From UBA12018 sp051656605 (lineage in GTDB: Bacteria > Bacteroidota > Bacteroidia > Bacteroidales > CAMTPD01), in NCBI GenBank assembly GCA_051656605.1, contig JBOGCF010000049.1, positions 134,797-198,796 of the forward strand: a stretch of DNA of 64,000 nucleotides. Reading direction: 5' to 3'. Both the position numbers and the translations under genes were made by a program. Shown one piece after another: positions 28,189 to 36,755 of the stretch; the first letter of the stretch is position 1, and every line of letters starts with the position of its first letter. The notes below the pieces were generated by a model. The model saw nothing but the letters and a program-made list of their open reading frames with translations, made no database searches and was not told the DNA's origin.

Positions 28189-28251
28189 GACTATAAAAAA
28201 TAAAGTAAGCTACTGTGAAGACAACATGCATAGTGCCTTCCATTATAAGTA

Positions 28252-28267
28252 TGCCAAAATCGTGCCA
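28252..28267 (-). promoter_or_regulatory. Sigma-54 (-24/-12) promoter of the efflux operon
   Basis: On the minus strand the sequence is TGGCACGATTTTGGCA. Against the consensus TGGCACG-N4-TTGCA it has a single mismatch, and the GG and GC elements have the required 10-base spacing. Transcription should start near 28242, giving a leader of about 54 bases before tolC. The nearby NtrC-type regulator gene at 30287 supports the assignment. Confidence 0.8.
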
Positions 28268-28320
28268 GAATAGTTACTCTGTTGTTTTATAGCGTATTAG
28301 TGTTTTTGTGTGTTTTGTAA

Positions 28321-28362
28321 AGTGTCAAAAAATTGGACACTACTGTCCAATTTTTTGACACT
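28321..28362. promoter_or_regulatory. 19-bp perfect inverted repeat, putative enhancer for the sigma-54 promoter
   Basis: AGTGTCAAAAAATTGGACA (28321-28339) is followed by CTAC and the exact reverse complement (28344-28362). Each arm also contains a TGTC-N9-GACA dyad. The centre is about 100 bases upstream of the predicted sigma-54 start point, the usual place for binding of an enhancer-binding protein. A hairpin in RNA is also possible, but neither side carries a coding region that it would terminate. Confidence 0.7.
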
Positions 28363-28774
28363 CTTCCTTTCCGAAACCAATCGAAGAGAGGTTTCTTTTC
28401 AAGTATTTCTTATAATTCATATGCTAGTTGTCATTATTGAGTTTTTATGTAGATGTTTTCGATAATAAATATTCTTTAAAAGAAATCTTCCTTTGATTCT
28501 ACATTGCAAAAAGGCTTGTAATACTGTTGTTTTGATGAATATTTTAAAAATACTATGTGAAATATCAACTGTGTTATAGTTTGTTTGATACGTGTTAAAA
28601 ATGAGGACTGATGTATTTGTTTTACTAATTTTGTCACAAGTATAAAGGATGACTAAAAACGTCTTTGATTTATAGAAAAAAACTTTTCGGTATTGAATGT
28701 TGTTTTTTTTATAAACGATATAAAAGCGTTAGTGATATATTATTGAATTATAGCTATTAAAAGCCAAAATTAAA
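28363..28774. other. AT-rich intergenic region before the porin gene
   Basis: This stretch between the efflux operon regulatory sites and the porin ATG is AT-rich and shows no convincing reading frame. TATTATTG near 28738 may be a weak -7 box for the porin. No RNA structure was recognised. Confidence 0.4.
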
Positions 28775-29956
28775 ATGAAAAAGTTAGCATTACTATTCAT
28801 GCCGTTGCTGGCATCGTCTGCACTCTATGCGCAACAAGAGTCTGACAACTTCGACGAAAAGTCTTTATTTGAAACTGTAACTAAGATAGAGAAGAAGACA
28901 GATAAGTTTAATCTTTATCTCAATACTCATGCAGCTTTCGATGCCAACTGGTATGATGGTGACTTCGAGAAGGGAGCATTTAAAATGAAACAACTACGTA
29001 TCGAAGCCAAAGGTAATATCAATGACTGGATCTTTTATCGTTATCGTCAGCGCTTGAATAGAAGCAACGACGGATCGGGCTTTCTTGATAACATGCCAAA
29101 ATCGATAGACATTGCATCGATTGGATTCAAAGTAACGCCGAAGTTTTCCATTATCGGTGGTAAGATGTGTACCATGTATGGAGGTTTTGAGTTTGATGTA
29201 AATCCGATCGATATCTATGAATACAGCGACATGATCGAGTATATGGACAACTTCCTTACCGGGGTTAACTTTATCTACGACTTTACTCCGTCGCAACAAC
29301 TTGCATTTCAGGTGGTAGACGCACGTAACAACTCGTTTGAAGCAACTTATGGAAAGCTTCCCGATAACATTCGCGACACGAAACTACCATTGTTGTACAC
29401 CATCAATTGGAATGGCGGTTTTTGGGACGATATGTTCAAAACTCGCTGGTCGGCCTCTATCATGAACCAAGCAAAAGGCGAGAATATGTACTACTTTGCC
29501 TTTGGTCAGGAGTTAAACATCAAGCCGGTAAATACGTATTTTGATGTGATGTATGCACGCCAAGCGCTTGATCGCAAAGGGATCATGACTAACATTATCA
29601 ATCAAGATTTGGGCGACGGACGCACCGATTACACAGCAATGGATGCATCGTACCTATCTTTGGTATGGCACCTAAACTACCGTGTAGCACCAAAATGGAA
29701 CCTTTTTGTGAAAGGTATGTACGAAACACAAGGTTTGTACAAAGACAATGAAATGCGCGATAAAGGCAAATACCGCACATCATGGGGATACCAAGGTGGT
29801 GTAGAGTTTTATCCGATGAAGCAAAACTTGCACTTCTTCCTTGCATTCCTAGGACGTGCTTACACATTCACCGATAGAGCAAAAGCATTGGGTTGGGACA
29901 ATTACAACACAGCACAGATCACAACCGGCTTTATTTATCAACTACCGGTATTCTAA
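28775..29956 (+). CDS. Outer membrane porin (OprO/OprP-like)
   Basis: This 393-residue protein has a signal peptide (MKKLALLFMPLLASSALYAQ) and a beta-barrel body with alternating aromatic strands, ending GFIYQLPVF with the terminal phenylalanine expected of porins. It resembles the phosphate-selective porin O/P group found in Bacteroidota. The substrate is not evident. It lies between the efflux operon and the two-component system, transcribed toward the latter, and has its own terminator (30001-30038), so it is probably monocistronic. Confidence 0.75.
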   Translation: MKKLALLFMPLLASSALYAQQESDNFDEKSLFETVTKIEKKTDKFNLYLNTHAAFDANWYDGDFEKGAFKMKQLRIEAKGNINDWIFYRYRQRLNRSNDGSGFLDNMPKSIDIASIGFKVTPKFSIIGGKMCTMYGGFEFDVNPIDIYEYSDMIEYMDNFLTGVNFIYDFTPSQQLAFQVVDARNNSFEATYGKLPDNIRDTKLPLLYTINWNGGFWDDMFKTRWSASIMNQAKGENMYYFAFGQELNIKPVNTYFDVMYARQALDRKGIMTNIINQDLGDGRTDYTAMDASYLSLVWHLNYRVAPKWNLFVKGMYETQGLYKDNEMRDKGKYRTSWGYQGGVEFYPMKQNLHFFLAFLGRAYTFTDRAKALGWDNYNTAQITTGFIYQLPVF

Positions 29957-30000
29957 TCATAGAGCAATCGATGCGTGCATAACGTATTCTATAATTACAC

Positions 30001-30038
30001 AAAGCGTGGGAGAGTTTTTCTTTCCTGCGCTTTTTTTT
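30001..30038 (+). terminator. Terminator after the porin gene
   Basis: AAAGCG and GGAGAG (30001-30014) pair with CTTTCC and CGCTTT (30020-30033), with a small internal loop and a run of eight T residues. Confidence 0.75.
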
Positions 30039-30074
30039 GTGCGCAATGTGAAGAATAAGCTCGTTTCTTACGAT

Positions 30075-30178
30075 CATTAAGCTTAGACACGTACGTGTAT
30101 ACAACTTAGACAGGTATATGACAAGAATGCGTCACGACCGTGTACACATCTTAGACACGTACCTGTCTAAGCTTAATG
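30075..30178. repeat. Composite palindrome array before the response-regulator gene
   Basis: Outer arms CATTAAGCTTAGACACGTAC (30075-30094) and its near-exact reverse complement (30159-30178, 19 of 20 matches) enclose two further related dyads at about 30105-30125 and 30130-30148. The CTTAGACA element occurs at 30081, 30105 and 30150, and TGTCTAAG closes the array. The A-B-A'-B' order resembles the array at 15123-15206. It lies 78 bases upstream of the -7 box of the regulator gene and may be its operator. Confidence 0.6.
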
Positions 30179-30255
30179 GCCTCGATCACGATGTTTATTG
30201 ATCGTATATATCTGAATTGATTTTTATAAAAAGGGACTCTAAATGTGGAATTTTA

Positions 30256-30263
30256 TATCTTTG
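30256..30263 (+). promoter_or_regulatory. -7 box of the two-component operon
   Basis: TATCTTTG matches TAnnTTTG, 23 bases before the response-regulator ATG. Confidence 0.6.
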
Positions 30264-30286
30264 TCGCATACAGACATTAAATAGCC

Positions 30287-31621
30287 ATGAGCAATAAACG
30301 TTCCATTCTTGTAATAGACGATAATAAAACAATTTTGCAAACACTTGAATTGTTGTTGCAAAAAGAGTTTTCGAACATAAAGACCCTTACTTCTCCCATT
30401 GGCATTGACGAAGCACTTCGCTCGGCTACTTTCGACGTAGTATTGCTGGATATGAATTTCAAAACAGGCATTAACAACGGCAACGAAGGCTTGTTTTGGT
30501 TGCAGCGTATCAAGCAGATATCGAGCGAAACACCCGTAGTCCTTTTTACGGCTTATGCAGATATTGCGCTCGCGGTAGAGGGAATGAAACTCGGCGCATC
30601 CGATTTTGTGACCAAGCCATGGGATAATGAGAAGATGATGCAAACGCTGATCAAGGCAGCTTCTTCCAATACGAAAAAACAAAAGCCGGCACCTTCGGCA
30701 CCCAAGCGCATGTATTGGGGTCATGCTCGGCGTATGCAACTGTTGCGCGAGATGGTAGAAAAAGTTGCGCTAACCGATGTGAATGTTTTGATCACAGGCG
30801 AGAATGGTACCGGAAAGGAAATGCTGGCCAGAGAGATTCATCACTTGTCGGCACGCCACAAGCAGTCGATGGTGTGTGTAGACATGGGGGCAATTCCCGA
30901 GACTCTCTTCGAGAGCGAACTGTTTGGATACGTAAAAGGAGCCTTTACCGATGCGCGCGCAGATAAGAAAGGTAAGTTTGAAGCGGCGCATGATGGCTCG
31001 CTTTTTCTCGACGAGATAGGGAATTTGCCGATGCATCAACAAGTGAAATTGCTTACGTGCTTGCAAAGCAGATCTGTCACCCCCGTAGGAAGCGTGCATC
31101 CCGTATCGGTAAATATCCGATTGATTACCGCGACCAATTGCGACTTGCAAAAGATGGTTCGTGAAACATCCTTCCGTGAAGATCTTTTCTACCGCATCAA
31201 TACCATCCATCTGATCCTGCCACCTTTGCGTGAGCGCAAAGAGGATATCAAAGATTTTGCCTATATGTTTGTAGAAAAGTTTGCCGGCAAATACGGAATC
31301 AACAAACCGGAGCTTACACCCGAAGCTCTGCGACTTCTCGAGGCTTATTCGTGGCCCGGAAACATCAGGGAGCTCGAGCATGCCATCGAAAAAGCGGTGA
31401 TTATGAGTGGGGGAGAGGCTATCCCGGCTTCGGCTTTTCACTTGAAGCAGGAGGCAGATACGCAAGCAGCGTCGGGCGCGGCCACTACGCTTGAGGAGAT
31501 GGAGCGTGTGATGATCGAGCAGGCATTGAACGATTGCGAGGGGAATCTCTCTACTGCGGCGGGCCGACTGGGCATCAGTCGTCAGACATTATACAATAAA
31601 ATGAAACGATACAACCTGTAG
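30287..31621 (+). CDS. NtrC-family sigma-54-dependent response regulator
   Basis: This 444-residue protein has three domains. The receiver (1-125) has phospho-acceptor Asp55 in LLDMNF and Lys110 in TKPW. The AAA+ domain (about 145-380) has Walker A GENGTGKE (171-178), the sigma-54 contact loop GAFTDA (218-223), Walker B SLFLDEIG and the arginine-finger region. The C-terminal Fis-type helix-turn-helix is at about 410-444 (LSTAAGRLGISRQTLYNKMK). It would be phosphorylated by the kinase encoded 4 bases downstream and activate sigma-54 promoters. The best target in the window is the efflux operon promoter at 28252-28267. The loop has D where GAFTGA has G, which I recall as common in Bacteroidota. 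Confidence 0.95.
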   Translation: MSNKRSILVIDDNKTILQTLELLLQKEFSNIKTLTSPIGIDEALRSATFDVVLLDMNFKTGINNGNEGLFWLQRIKQISSETPVVLFTAYADIALAVEGMKLGASDFVTKPWDNEKMMQTLIKAASSNTKKQKPAPSAPKRMYWGHARRMQLLREMVEKVALTDVNVLITGENGTGKEMLAREIHHLSARHKQSMVCVDMGAIPETLFESELFGYVKGAFTDARADKKGKFEAAHDGSLFLDEIGNLPMHQQVKLLTCLQSRSVTPVGSVHPVSVNIRLITATNCDLQKMVRETSFREDLFYRINTIHLILPPLRERKEDIKDFAYMFVEKFAGKYGINKPELTPEALRLLEAYSWPGNIRELEHAIEKAVIMSGGEAIPASAFHLKQEADTQAASGAATTLEEMERVMIEQALNDCEGNLSTAAGRLGISRQTLYNKMKRYNL

Positions 31622-31625
31622 GCCT

Positions 31626-32957
31626 ATGTTCAGATCGATTCGAAACAAGTTGGTTGTAAACCTGCTTCTGATTGTGGCAAGCATATCCGCTTGTTCGATC
31701 GACGTATACAGAGTCTTATCGGGCAGTGAGGCCGAACTCTCGGTTTTGTTTTGGGGCGGACTCGTTGTCGCGGTTTTTGCCTTGCTACAAGTGTTGAAGA
31801 GTTATAAAATGCACCTTGAAAAGATTCGTTTGCTTTTTGAGGCGGTGGAGAACAACGACTTTACGTTTCGTTTTTCCGAAACGAAGGGGAGCGAGCCTGA
31901 GCGTATTACCAATGTTACTCTAAACCGGGTAAAAGAAATGCTTTCGCAGGCAAAGCAAGAGGCGTATTTGCAAGAGCAGTATTTTGAACTAATCTTGAGC
32001 AAAAGTGCTACCGGTGTGGTGGTGTGTGATGATAGGGGATATGTGTATCAAAGCAATGAGGCGGCTCGAAAGCTATTGGGGCAGGTCAACTTTACGCACC
32101 TCTCGCAGCTGGATCGGATTGATCAAAATCTGTCGGCCGAGTTGATGAATTGTTCGGATCTGGAGACCAAGCAGGTTGTTATATCGGGCGAACAAAGACT
32201 TACGACTCTATCTGTGAAAACGTCTTATTTTAAGAAGCGCGACGCTTTGTTGCGTATTCTTACACTCAACGACATCAGCTCTGCGCTGGATGAAAAAGAG
32301 CTTGAATCGTGGATCAGACTTACACGGGTATTGACGCATGAGATTATGAATAGTATTGCACCGATTCGTTCGTTGAGCGAACTGCTGATTCGATCTGATG
32401 ACTCGCAGAGCAACGAACTCAAAACCGGACTTGAGTTGATTCATTCTACATCGGGCAATTTGATGACGTTTGTGAATCACTACCGCCAGTTTGCCAAGGT
32501 GCCTCCACCTTGCAAAGAGGCGATTGAGGTTGAAGATTTGTTGGTGCAATGCCGTCGCTTTATGCTCTCGGAAGTGTGCGCCTCGACCAAGGTATATATT
32601 GATCTTGAGCAATGCGATGAGATGCCTTTGCTAATGGCCGATCGTGGGCAAATCGTACAGGTGATTGTAAACCTGATGCGCAATGCGGCCGAGGCAATTG
32701 GTGTGGAAAAGTCGGGACGAATCAGGCTATCTGCTTCGCTCGATAGGCACGGACACTGGATGATTGGTGTGGAAAACAACGGAGCTCCTATTGCAAAAGA
32801 GACGGCCGAACAAATCTTTGTTCCGTTCTTTACAACCAAAGAGGGGGGATCGGGAATAGGACTCAGCATTTCGAAACAAATATTGCGCAATCATCAGGGT
32901 AACTTGCAATTGATGCACTCTACGCCCGAAAGTACGTTGTTTACGCTTACTTTCTAA
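31626..32957 (+). CDS. Sensor histidine kinase of the NtrC-type system
   Basis: This 443-residue kinase has two membrane helices (about 8-30 and 38-58) with almost no periplasmic loop, so it may sense membrane or intracellular signals. A HAMP-like linker and a PAS-like domain (about 118-220) follow. The phospho-acceptor is His238 in LTHEIMNSIAPI. The ATP-binding domain has the N-box VNLMRNAAEAIG and the G-box GGSGIGLSISKQIL. It lies 4 bases after the response-regulator gene, so the pair is cognate. The family resembles NtrY-like kinases found beside MacB-type efflux genes in Bacteroidota. Confidence 0.94.
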   Translation: MFRSIRNKLVVNLLLIVASISACSIDVYRVLSGSEAELSVLFWGGLVVAVFALLQVLKSYKMHLEKIRLLFEAVENNDFTFRFSETKGSEPERITNVTLNRVKEMLSQAKQEAYLQEQYFELILSKSATGVVVCDDRGYVYQSNEAARKLLGQVNFTHLSQLDRIDQNLSAELMNCSDLETKQVVISGEQRLTTLSVKTSYFKKRDALLRILTLNDISSALDEKELESWIRLTRVLTHEIMNSIAPIRSLSELLIRSDDSQSNELKTGLELIHSTSGNLMTFVNHYRQFAKVPPPCKEAIEVEDLLVQCRRFMLSEVCASTKVYIDLEQCDEMPLLMADRGQIVQVIVNLMRNAAEAIGVEKSGRIRLSASLDRHGHWMIGVENNGAPIAKETAEQIFVPFFTTKEGGSGIGLSISKQILRNHQGNLQLMHSTPESTLFTLTF

Positions 32958-33014
32958 GGTTGTAAAAACACTACATCGATCGGCTGATCGAAATGAAATA
33001 TGTATAAAAACAGA

Positions 33015-33044
33015 AAAGCGCCTCCGAGGAGACGCTTTCTTTTT
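33015..33044. terminator. Terminator between the kinase gene and the converging receptor gene
   Basis: AAAGCG-CTCC and GGAG-CGCTTT form a short hairpin with one mismatch, followed by a T run on the plus strand. It can serve the kinase transcript. Confidence 0.6.
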
Positions 33045-33065
33045 TTATGGATGTTGTGTGGGTGC

Positions 33066-35534
33066 TTATTGGCCACCGCCACCACTATTGCCACCGCCGC
33101 TATTACCACCTTGCTGTGTATCGTCGTTGGTAATACCTCTTTTTGCTTTCTTGATTTGTTCTTTCAATTCGCCAAAGCGATAAGATACGCTTACTGAGAA
33201 GCGACGAGACAAGAATTGGTAGTTTGAGTATTGATGGAAGGTTACATCGGATGTTGTATTTGTATAGTTTCGGTACTTGGTAAACGGATTATTTGCGTTT
33301 AATTGTACTGTAAGTTGCTTCTTCTTCAAGAAGTCTTTAGACAAACTAAATGCGTAGAAATAATCTGTAGAACCTTTTCCTTGCAGTTGTATCCATGGGC
33401 TGAACACTCCACCGCGTACGGCAAATCGGAAGTTCAGCGGGAAGGTGTATTGAGCATCGGCAAATACTCCTCCTGTTACACCACTATTTTTTAATCCGCT
33501 ATCGTTGTTTGCTTTTAGATCAACGTATGATCCGAATGTGTTCATCATCAAGCGCAGTTTGGAAGTTGCGTTCCAGTTGGCATACAAGCTCAAAGATAGT
33601 TCTTTGCGTTTGCCAATGTTTCCGTAAGTAGAATAGGCAACACCGTCTTCTACGTAAGTGTAACGCTGAATGCCGTTATTCACAAACGAATAAGAAACGC
33701 TGGTATTAACGCTATACTTGCCCGAATAGTTGCTGTAGCCTAGATTAAAGCGGTGACTTTTTTCGGAGTCAAGATCGGGATTACCAAACGATATGTTGCG
33801 CGGATCGGTATTGTTTACATACGGATTCAATGCCCAGATGCCCGGACGCATGATACGCATGTTGTATCCTCCGGTTAGCGTTTGCGACTGTGATATCATG
33901 TATGATCCCGATGCCGAAGGGATGAGGTCGAAGTAGCTGGTTCCGAAGTCTTGATCGGGTTTCTCTTCGTACTTCACGCGTACGGTTGTTCCCTCGAAAC
34001 GTAAACCTGCTTTTGCTCCGAACTTTTTGCCTTTATACGCATAGCCCGAATAGCCGCTGTAGATGTGTTGCAAGTGCTTGAACTTGTCGCCGTTGTCGAG
34101 TAGTGTATTCCACTCGTCGGTAGCGTAATCATATAAGTATAAGTCTGTTTTACTTCGACTGGCGCGGTTGATGTATTTTAACCCGACTTCGATGTAGTGT
34201 ACTTTCTTGATTGGTAAAGCGTAATCGACTTGTCCGGTGTGCTCGGTTGTACCGGCATCGTTGATGCTATTTTGTTTACGTGGGCTGTAGTTTAAGATAG
34301 GAGTAATCTCACTGATACCCGACGAATTGTTTGGATCGTGGCTAAAGCGATACGAAACGGTAAGTAACTCGTTGGGTGTTTTCGTGCTACGTTGGTAGTC
34401 GACGTTCAAGTTGGAACCACCGTAATCGTTTTTACTTGTTGTTTGTTGGTTGTATGCAAAAACGGAATCGCGTAGTTCGTTGTACATGCCAACTGATGTG
34501 TGGCTGGTGTTTTTCGAGTTGCCAAAGAAATAATTGAAGCTTGCGCTAAGAAGGTTGAGCGAGTCAATCTCATAACTGGCCTCGGCAGTTGCATATTGGT
34601 GATTGCCTTTGTTTTTATTTCTGCCTATTTGTTCAAGGAAATGATTCTCAGGATCGATGAAGCTTTCACGCATCGAGTAGTTGTTGGTTGTAGGACTTTT
34701 ATATCCGTTGAAATTGTAGTTTCCGGTAAGTCCGAACTTTCCTGCTTTCATAGAGATGTAACCGCCTGCGCCAAATGATCCCGGTGTAGAGGCTGAAGCT
34801 CGAATAGTACCGGTGTAGCCGTCGAGTGAGTTACGATTGGTGATGATGTTGATGATTCCGTCTACTCCTTCGGCGTCGTACTTAGCTCCCGGATCGGTGA
34901 TTACTTCCACGCTTTTTACACTATTGGCGGGCATACTCTTAAGTACGTCGCTCGGGTTGTTGGATAGCATGTTGGACGGTTTTCCGTTTACAAGGATCTT
35001 AAAGTTTGACTTTCCTTTTAGTTGGATTTTGTCTTCGCCATCTACTGTAAGCATCGGAACCTTGCGAAACATCTCTAGTGTAGTAGACGTTTTAGCCTCG
35101 GGATCGTCTTCGATACTGTAAACAAGTTTATCGATTTCTACTTTTACCAACTGCTTTTGGGCAGTTACGGTTACTTCACCAAGAGCTTTGGTATCATCGG
35201 GCATGTCAATCTTTCCGAGGCTTACTTTTGGTTTTTCGGTGGTAAGGTCTACGGTTTTCTTAATGTTTACTTTGCCTACCGAGTTGAAGTCGACAACGTA
35301 CGATCCGGCAGCTTTCAGATGGATTACGAAGTTGCCTTTTTCGTCTGTGGCGAGCATCTTTACTGCTTTTCCCGGTTCGCTTTTGGTCGTAACCTTGATG
35401 GTTGCGTAAGGCACGGTTTCATTCTCAGCTTTGTCGATAAGCTGGCCGCTAATCTCAAACGTGGTGTTTGAGTTGGTTTGTGCCTGAAGGATCAATGGCA
35501 GCATGATTAACAATGAAAAGAGTACTTTTTTCAT
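33066..35534 (-). CDS. TonB-dependent receptor-like outer membrane beta-barrel family protein
   Basis: This 822-residue protein has a signal peptide (1-18), a carboxypeptidase-regulatory-like domain (about 27-115), a plug-like domain (about 125-235: VKSVEVITDPGAKYDAEGVDGIINI region, partly quoted: DPGAKYDAEGVDG) and a barrel typical of the outer membrane beta-barrel family related to TonB receptors. The C-terminus is odd: after a normal barrel end (SVSYRFGELKEQIKKAKRG) it runs into a Gly/Ser/Asn-rich tail ending NSGGGGQ, so the barrel is not at the end of the chain. No operon partners are visible. Ligand unknown. Confidence 0.85.
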   Translation of the reverse strand: MKKVLFSLLIMLPLILQAQTNSNTTFEISGQLIDKAENETVPYATIKVTTKSEPGKAVKMLATDEKGNFVIHLKAAGSYVVDFNSVGKVNIKKTVDLTTEKPKVSLGKIDMPDDTKALGEVTVTAQKQLVKVEIDKLVYSIEDDPEAKTSTTLEMFRKVPMLTVDGEDKIQLKGKSNFKILVNGKPSNMLSNNPSDVLKSMPANSVKSVEVITDPGAKYDAEGVDGIINIITNRNSLDGYTGTIRASASTPGSFGAGGYISMKAGKFGLTGNYNFNGYKSPTTNNYSMRESFIDPENHFLEQIGRNKNKGNHQYATAEASYEIDSLNLLSASFNYFFGNSKNTSHTSVGMYNELRDSVFAYNQQTTSKNDYGGSNLNVDYQRSTKTPNELLTVSYRFSHDPNNSSGISEITPILNYSPRKQNSINDAGTTEHTGQVDYALPIKKVHYIEVGLKYINRASRSKTDLYLYDYATDEWNTLLDNGDKFKHLQHIYSGYSGYAYKGKKFGAKAGLRFEGTTVRVKYEEKPDQDFGTSYFDLIPSASGSYMISQSQTLTGGYNMRIMRPGIWALNPYVNNTDPRNISFGNPDLDSEKSHRFNLGYSNYSGKYSVNTSVSYSFVNNGIQRYTYVEDGVAYSTYGNIGKRKELSLSLYANWNATSKLRLMMNTFGSYVDLKANNDSGLKNSGVTGGVFADAQYTFPLNFRFAVRGGVFSPWIQLQGKGSTDYFYAFSLSKDFLKKKQLTVQLNANNPFTKYRNYTNTTSDVTFHQYSNYQFLSRRFSVSVSYRFGELKEQIKKAKRGITNDDTQQGGNSGGGNSGGGGQ

Positions 35535-35709
35535 GCAATGGTTGTATTAGTTTTTATTTATATGAGATTTAATGGTAATCTAATATCATTGGTCAAAGGT
35601 GTGTCTTTGTTCTCTATACGAAGACGTCGTAAAATTAAAGCATTAAATGATATAAAAAACAATGTGCGATAAAAAATAAGCTTATTAGATTTAAAAATAT
35701 TAAAAATAA

Positions 35710-35748
35710 AAACCGCCGAACTACAGTAAAGACTGTAGCCGGCGGTTT
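35710..35748 (-). terminator. Terminator after the superoxide dismutase gene
   Basis: AAACCGCCG (35710-35718) and CTACAGT pair with ACTGTAG and CGGCGGTTT (35740-35748). Read on the minus strand it is followed by T residues. Confidence 0.8.
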
Positions 35749-35776
35749 GCTTATGACTAAAAACGAGTATTAAGGG

Positions 35777-36424
35777 TTAGTATCGGGCCTCTACAATGTT
35801 CCAATCAACGATGTTCCAAAGAGCATTTACGTGATCGGGACGTCTGTTTTGATAATCTAAATAATAAGCATGTTCCCATACATCGAATGTAAGAAGTGGA
35901 GTCAGGCCTTTTGTGATCGGATTACCGGCGTTGCTCTCTTTTACAATCGAGAGTTTGCCGTCGTTATCTTTTACCAACCAAGCCCAACCGGAACCGAAAA
36001 CACTTACAGATGCTGCGTTGAATTCTTTTTGGAAGTTTTCAAAAGATCCCCATGTTGCGTTGATTGCATCGGCAAGTTTGCCTTTAGGAGCTCCTCCTGC
36101 ATTGGGTGCAAGTGTGCTGAAGTAGAAGGTGTGATTCCATACTTGTGCCGCATTGTTGAAGATAGGACCGTCAGATTCTTTGATGATGGTAATGATATCT
36201 GCATTTTCAAACTTGGTTCCTTTGATAAGCTGATTCAGGTTGTTTACATATCCTTGTAGGTGCTTACCATAATGGAAGTCGATGGTTGATTGGCTGATTA
36301 CTGGTTCTAATGCATTTGCCGCATAAGGAAGTTGCATCAATTGAAATGGAGGAACTGCTTCTTTGCATTGTGGAGCAGTCGCTGTATTTGACATTAAAAG
36401 AGTACTAAGTATAAATGCGATCAT
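35777..36424 (-). CDS. Fe/Mn superoxide dismutase with signal peptide
   Basis: This 215-residue protein is a clear iron/manganese superoxide dismutase. The metal ligands are His51 (HYGKH), His98 (WNHTFY), Asp181 and His185 (FDVWEHAYY). Residues such as NNAAQVWNHTFY and GSGWAWLV are family hallmarks, and AGGAP favours the iron type. It is about 20 residues longer than cytosolic enzymes because of an N-terminal MIAFILSTLLMSNTATA, which looks like a cleavable signal peptide. The enzyme is therefore probably periplasmic. It is a single-gene transcript ending in the terminator at 35710-35748. Confidence 0.93.
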   Translation of the reverse strand: MIAFILSTLLMSNTATAPQCKEAVPPFQLMQLPYAANALEPVISQSTIDFHYGKHLQGYVNNLNQLIKGTKFENADIITIIKESDGPIFNNAAQVWNHTFYFSTLAPNAGGAPKGKLADAINATWGSFENFQKEFNAASVSVFGSGWAWLVKDNDGKLSIVKESNAGNPITKGLTPLLTFDVWEHAYYLDYQNRRPDHVNALWNIVDWNIVEARY

Positions 36425-36755
36425 AATCTTTTAGTTTTAAAGTGTTTATTTTCTTTTCGTGATTCAAGAGTAAGCTTGTTGTTGATTGCTTATCTCTTTC
36501 TTTTATCAAACATACAAAATTGTATTGAATCCATTTTATTAAAAGCATATATCTTTTCTCTATTTTAAATGTTTTTATAGTTAATGCTTGTTTTATACAC
36601 TTATTACGGATTGTAGTCTCCTTTTGTCGGTTTCGTGTTTTATTTGGCATAGCATTATAAAGACTATTTAGATGTATTTATGCACGAAGGATGAGGGGGC
36701 GACCTCTAAACTTTGGTATTTTTGCATTGAAATTAAACGAGAGGTACAGATAAGA
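36425..36755. other. Intergenic region between sod and the helicase gene
   Basis: AT-rich, with divergent genes on both sides. A -7 box TATTTTTG lies at 36717-36724. No supported coding frame was found here. Confidence 0.5.
36717..36724 (+). promoter_or_regulatory. -7 box of the helicase gene
   Basis: TATTTTTG followed by GCATTG. It lies downstream of an in-frame ATG at 36672 and 32 bases before the ATG at 36756, so it decides the start in favour of 36756. Confidence 0.65.

Noticed and set aside
28321..28362. The inverted repeat as a plain transcription terminator
   Set aside because: No gene ends next to it on either strand; both flanking genes start away from it, and it fits an upstream activating site better.
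36405..36650. An 81-codon minus-strand frame upstream of the superoxide dismutase
   Set aside because: It covers the divergent promoter region, is rich in Lys and Asn as expected from AT-rich DNA, overlaps the sod start and has no promoter of its own.
36672..36755. An upstream ATG extension of the helicase
   Set aside because: It precedes the -7 box at 36717-36724 and the extension has no conserved features.
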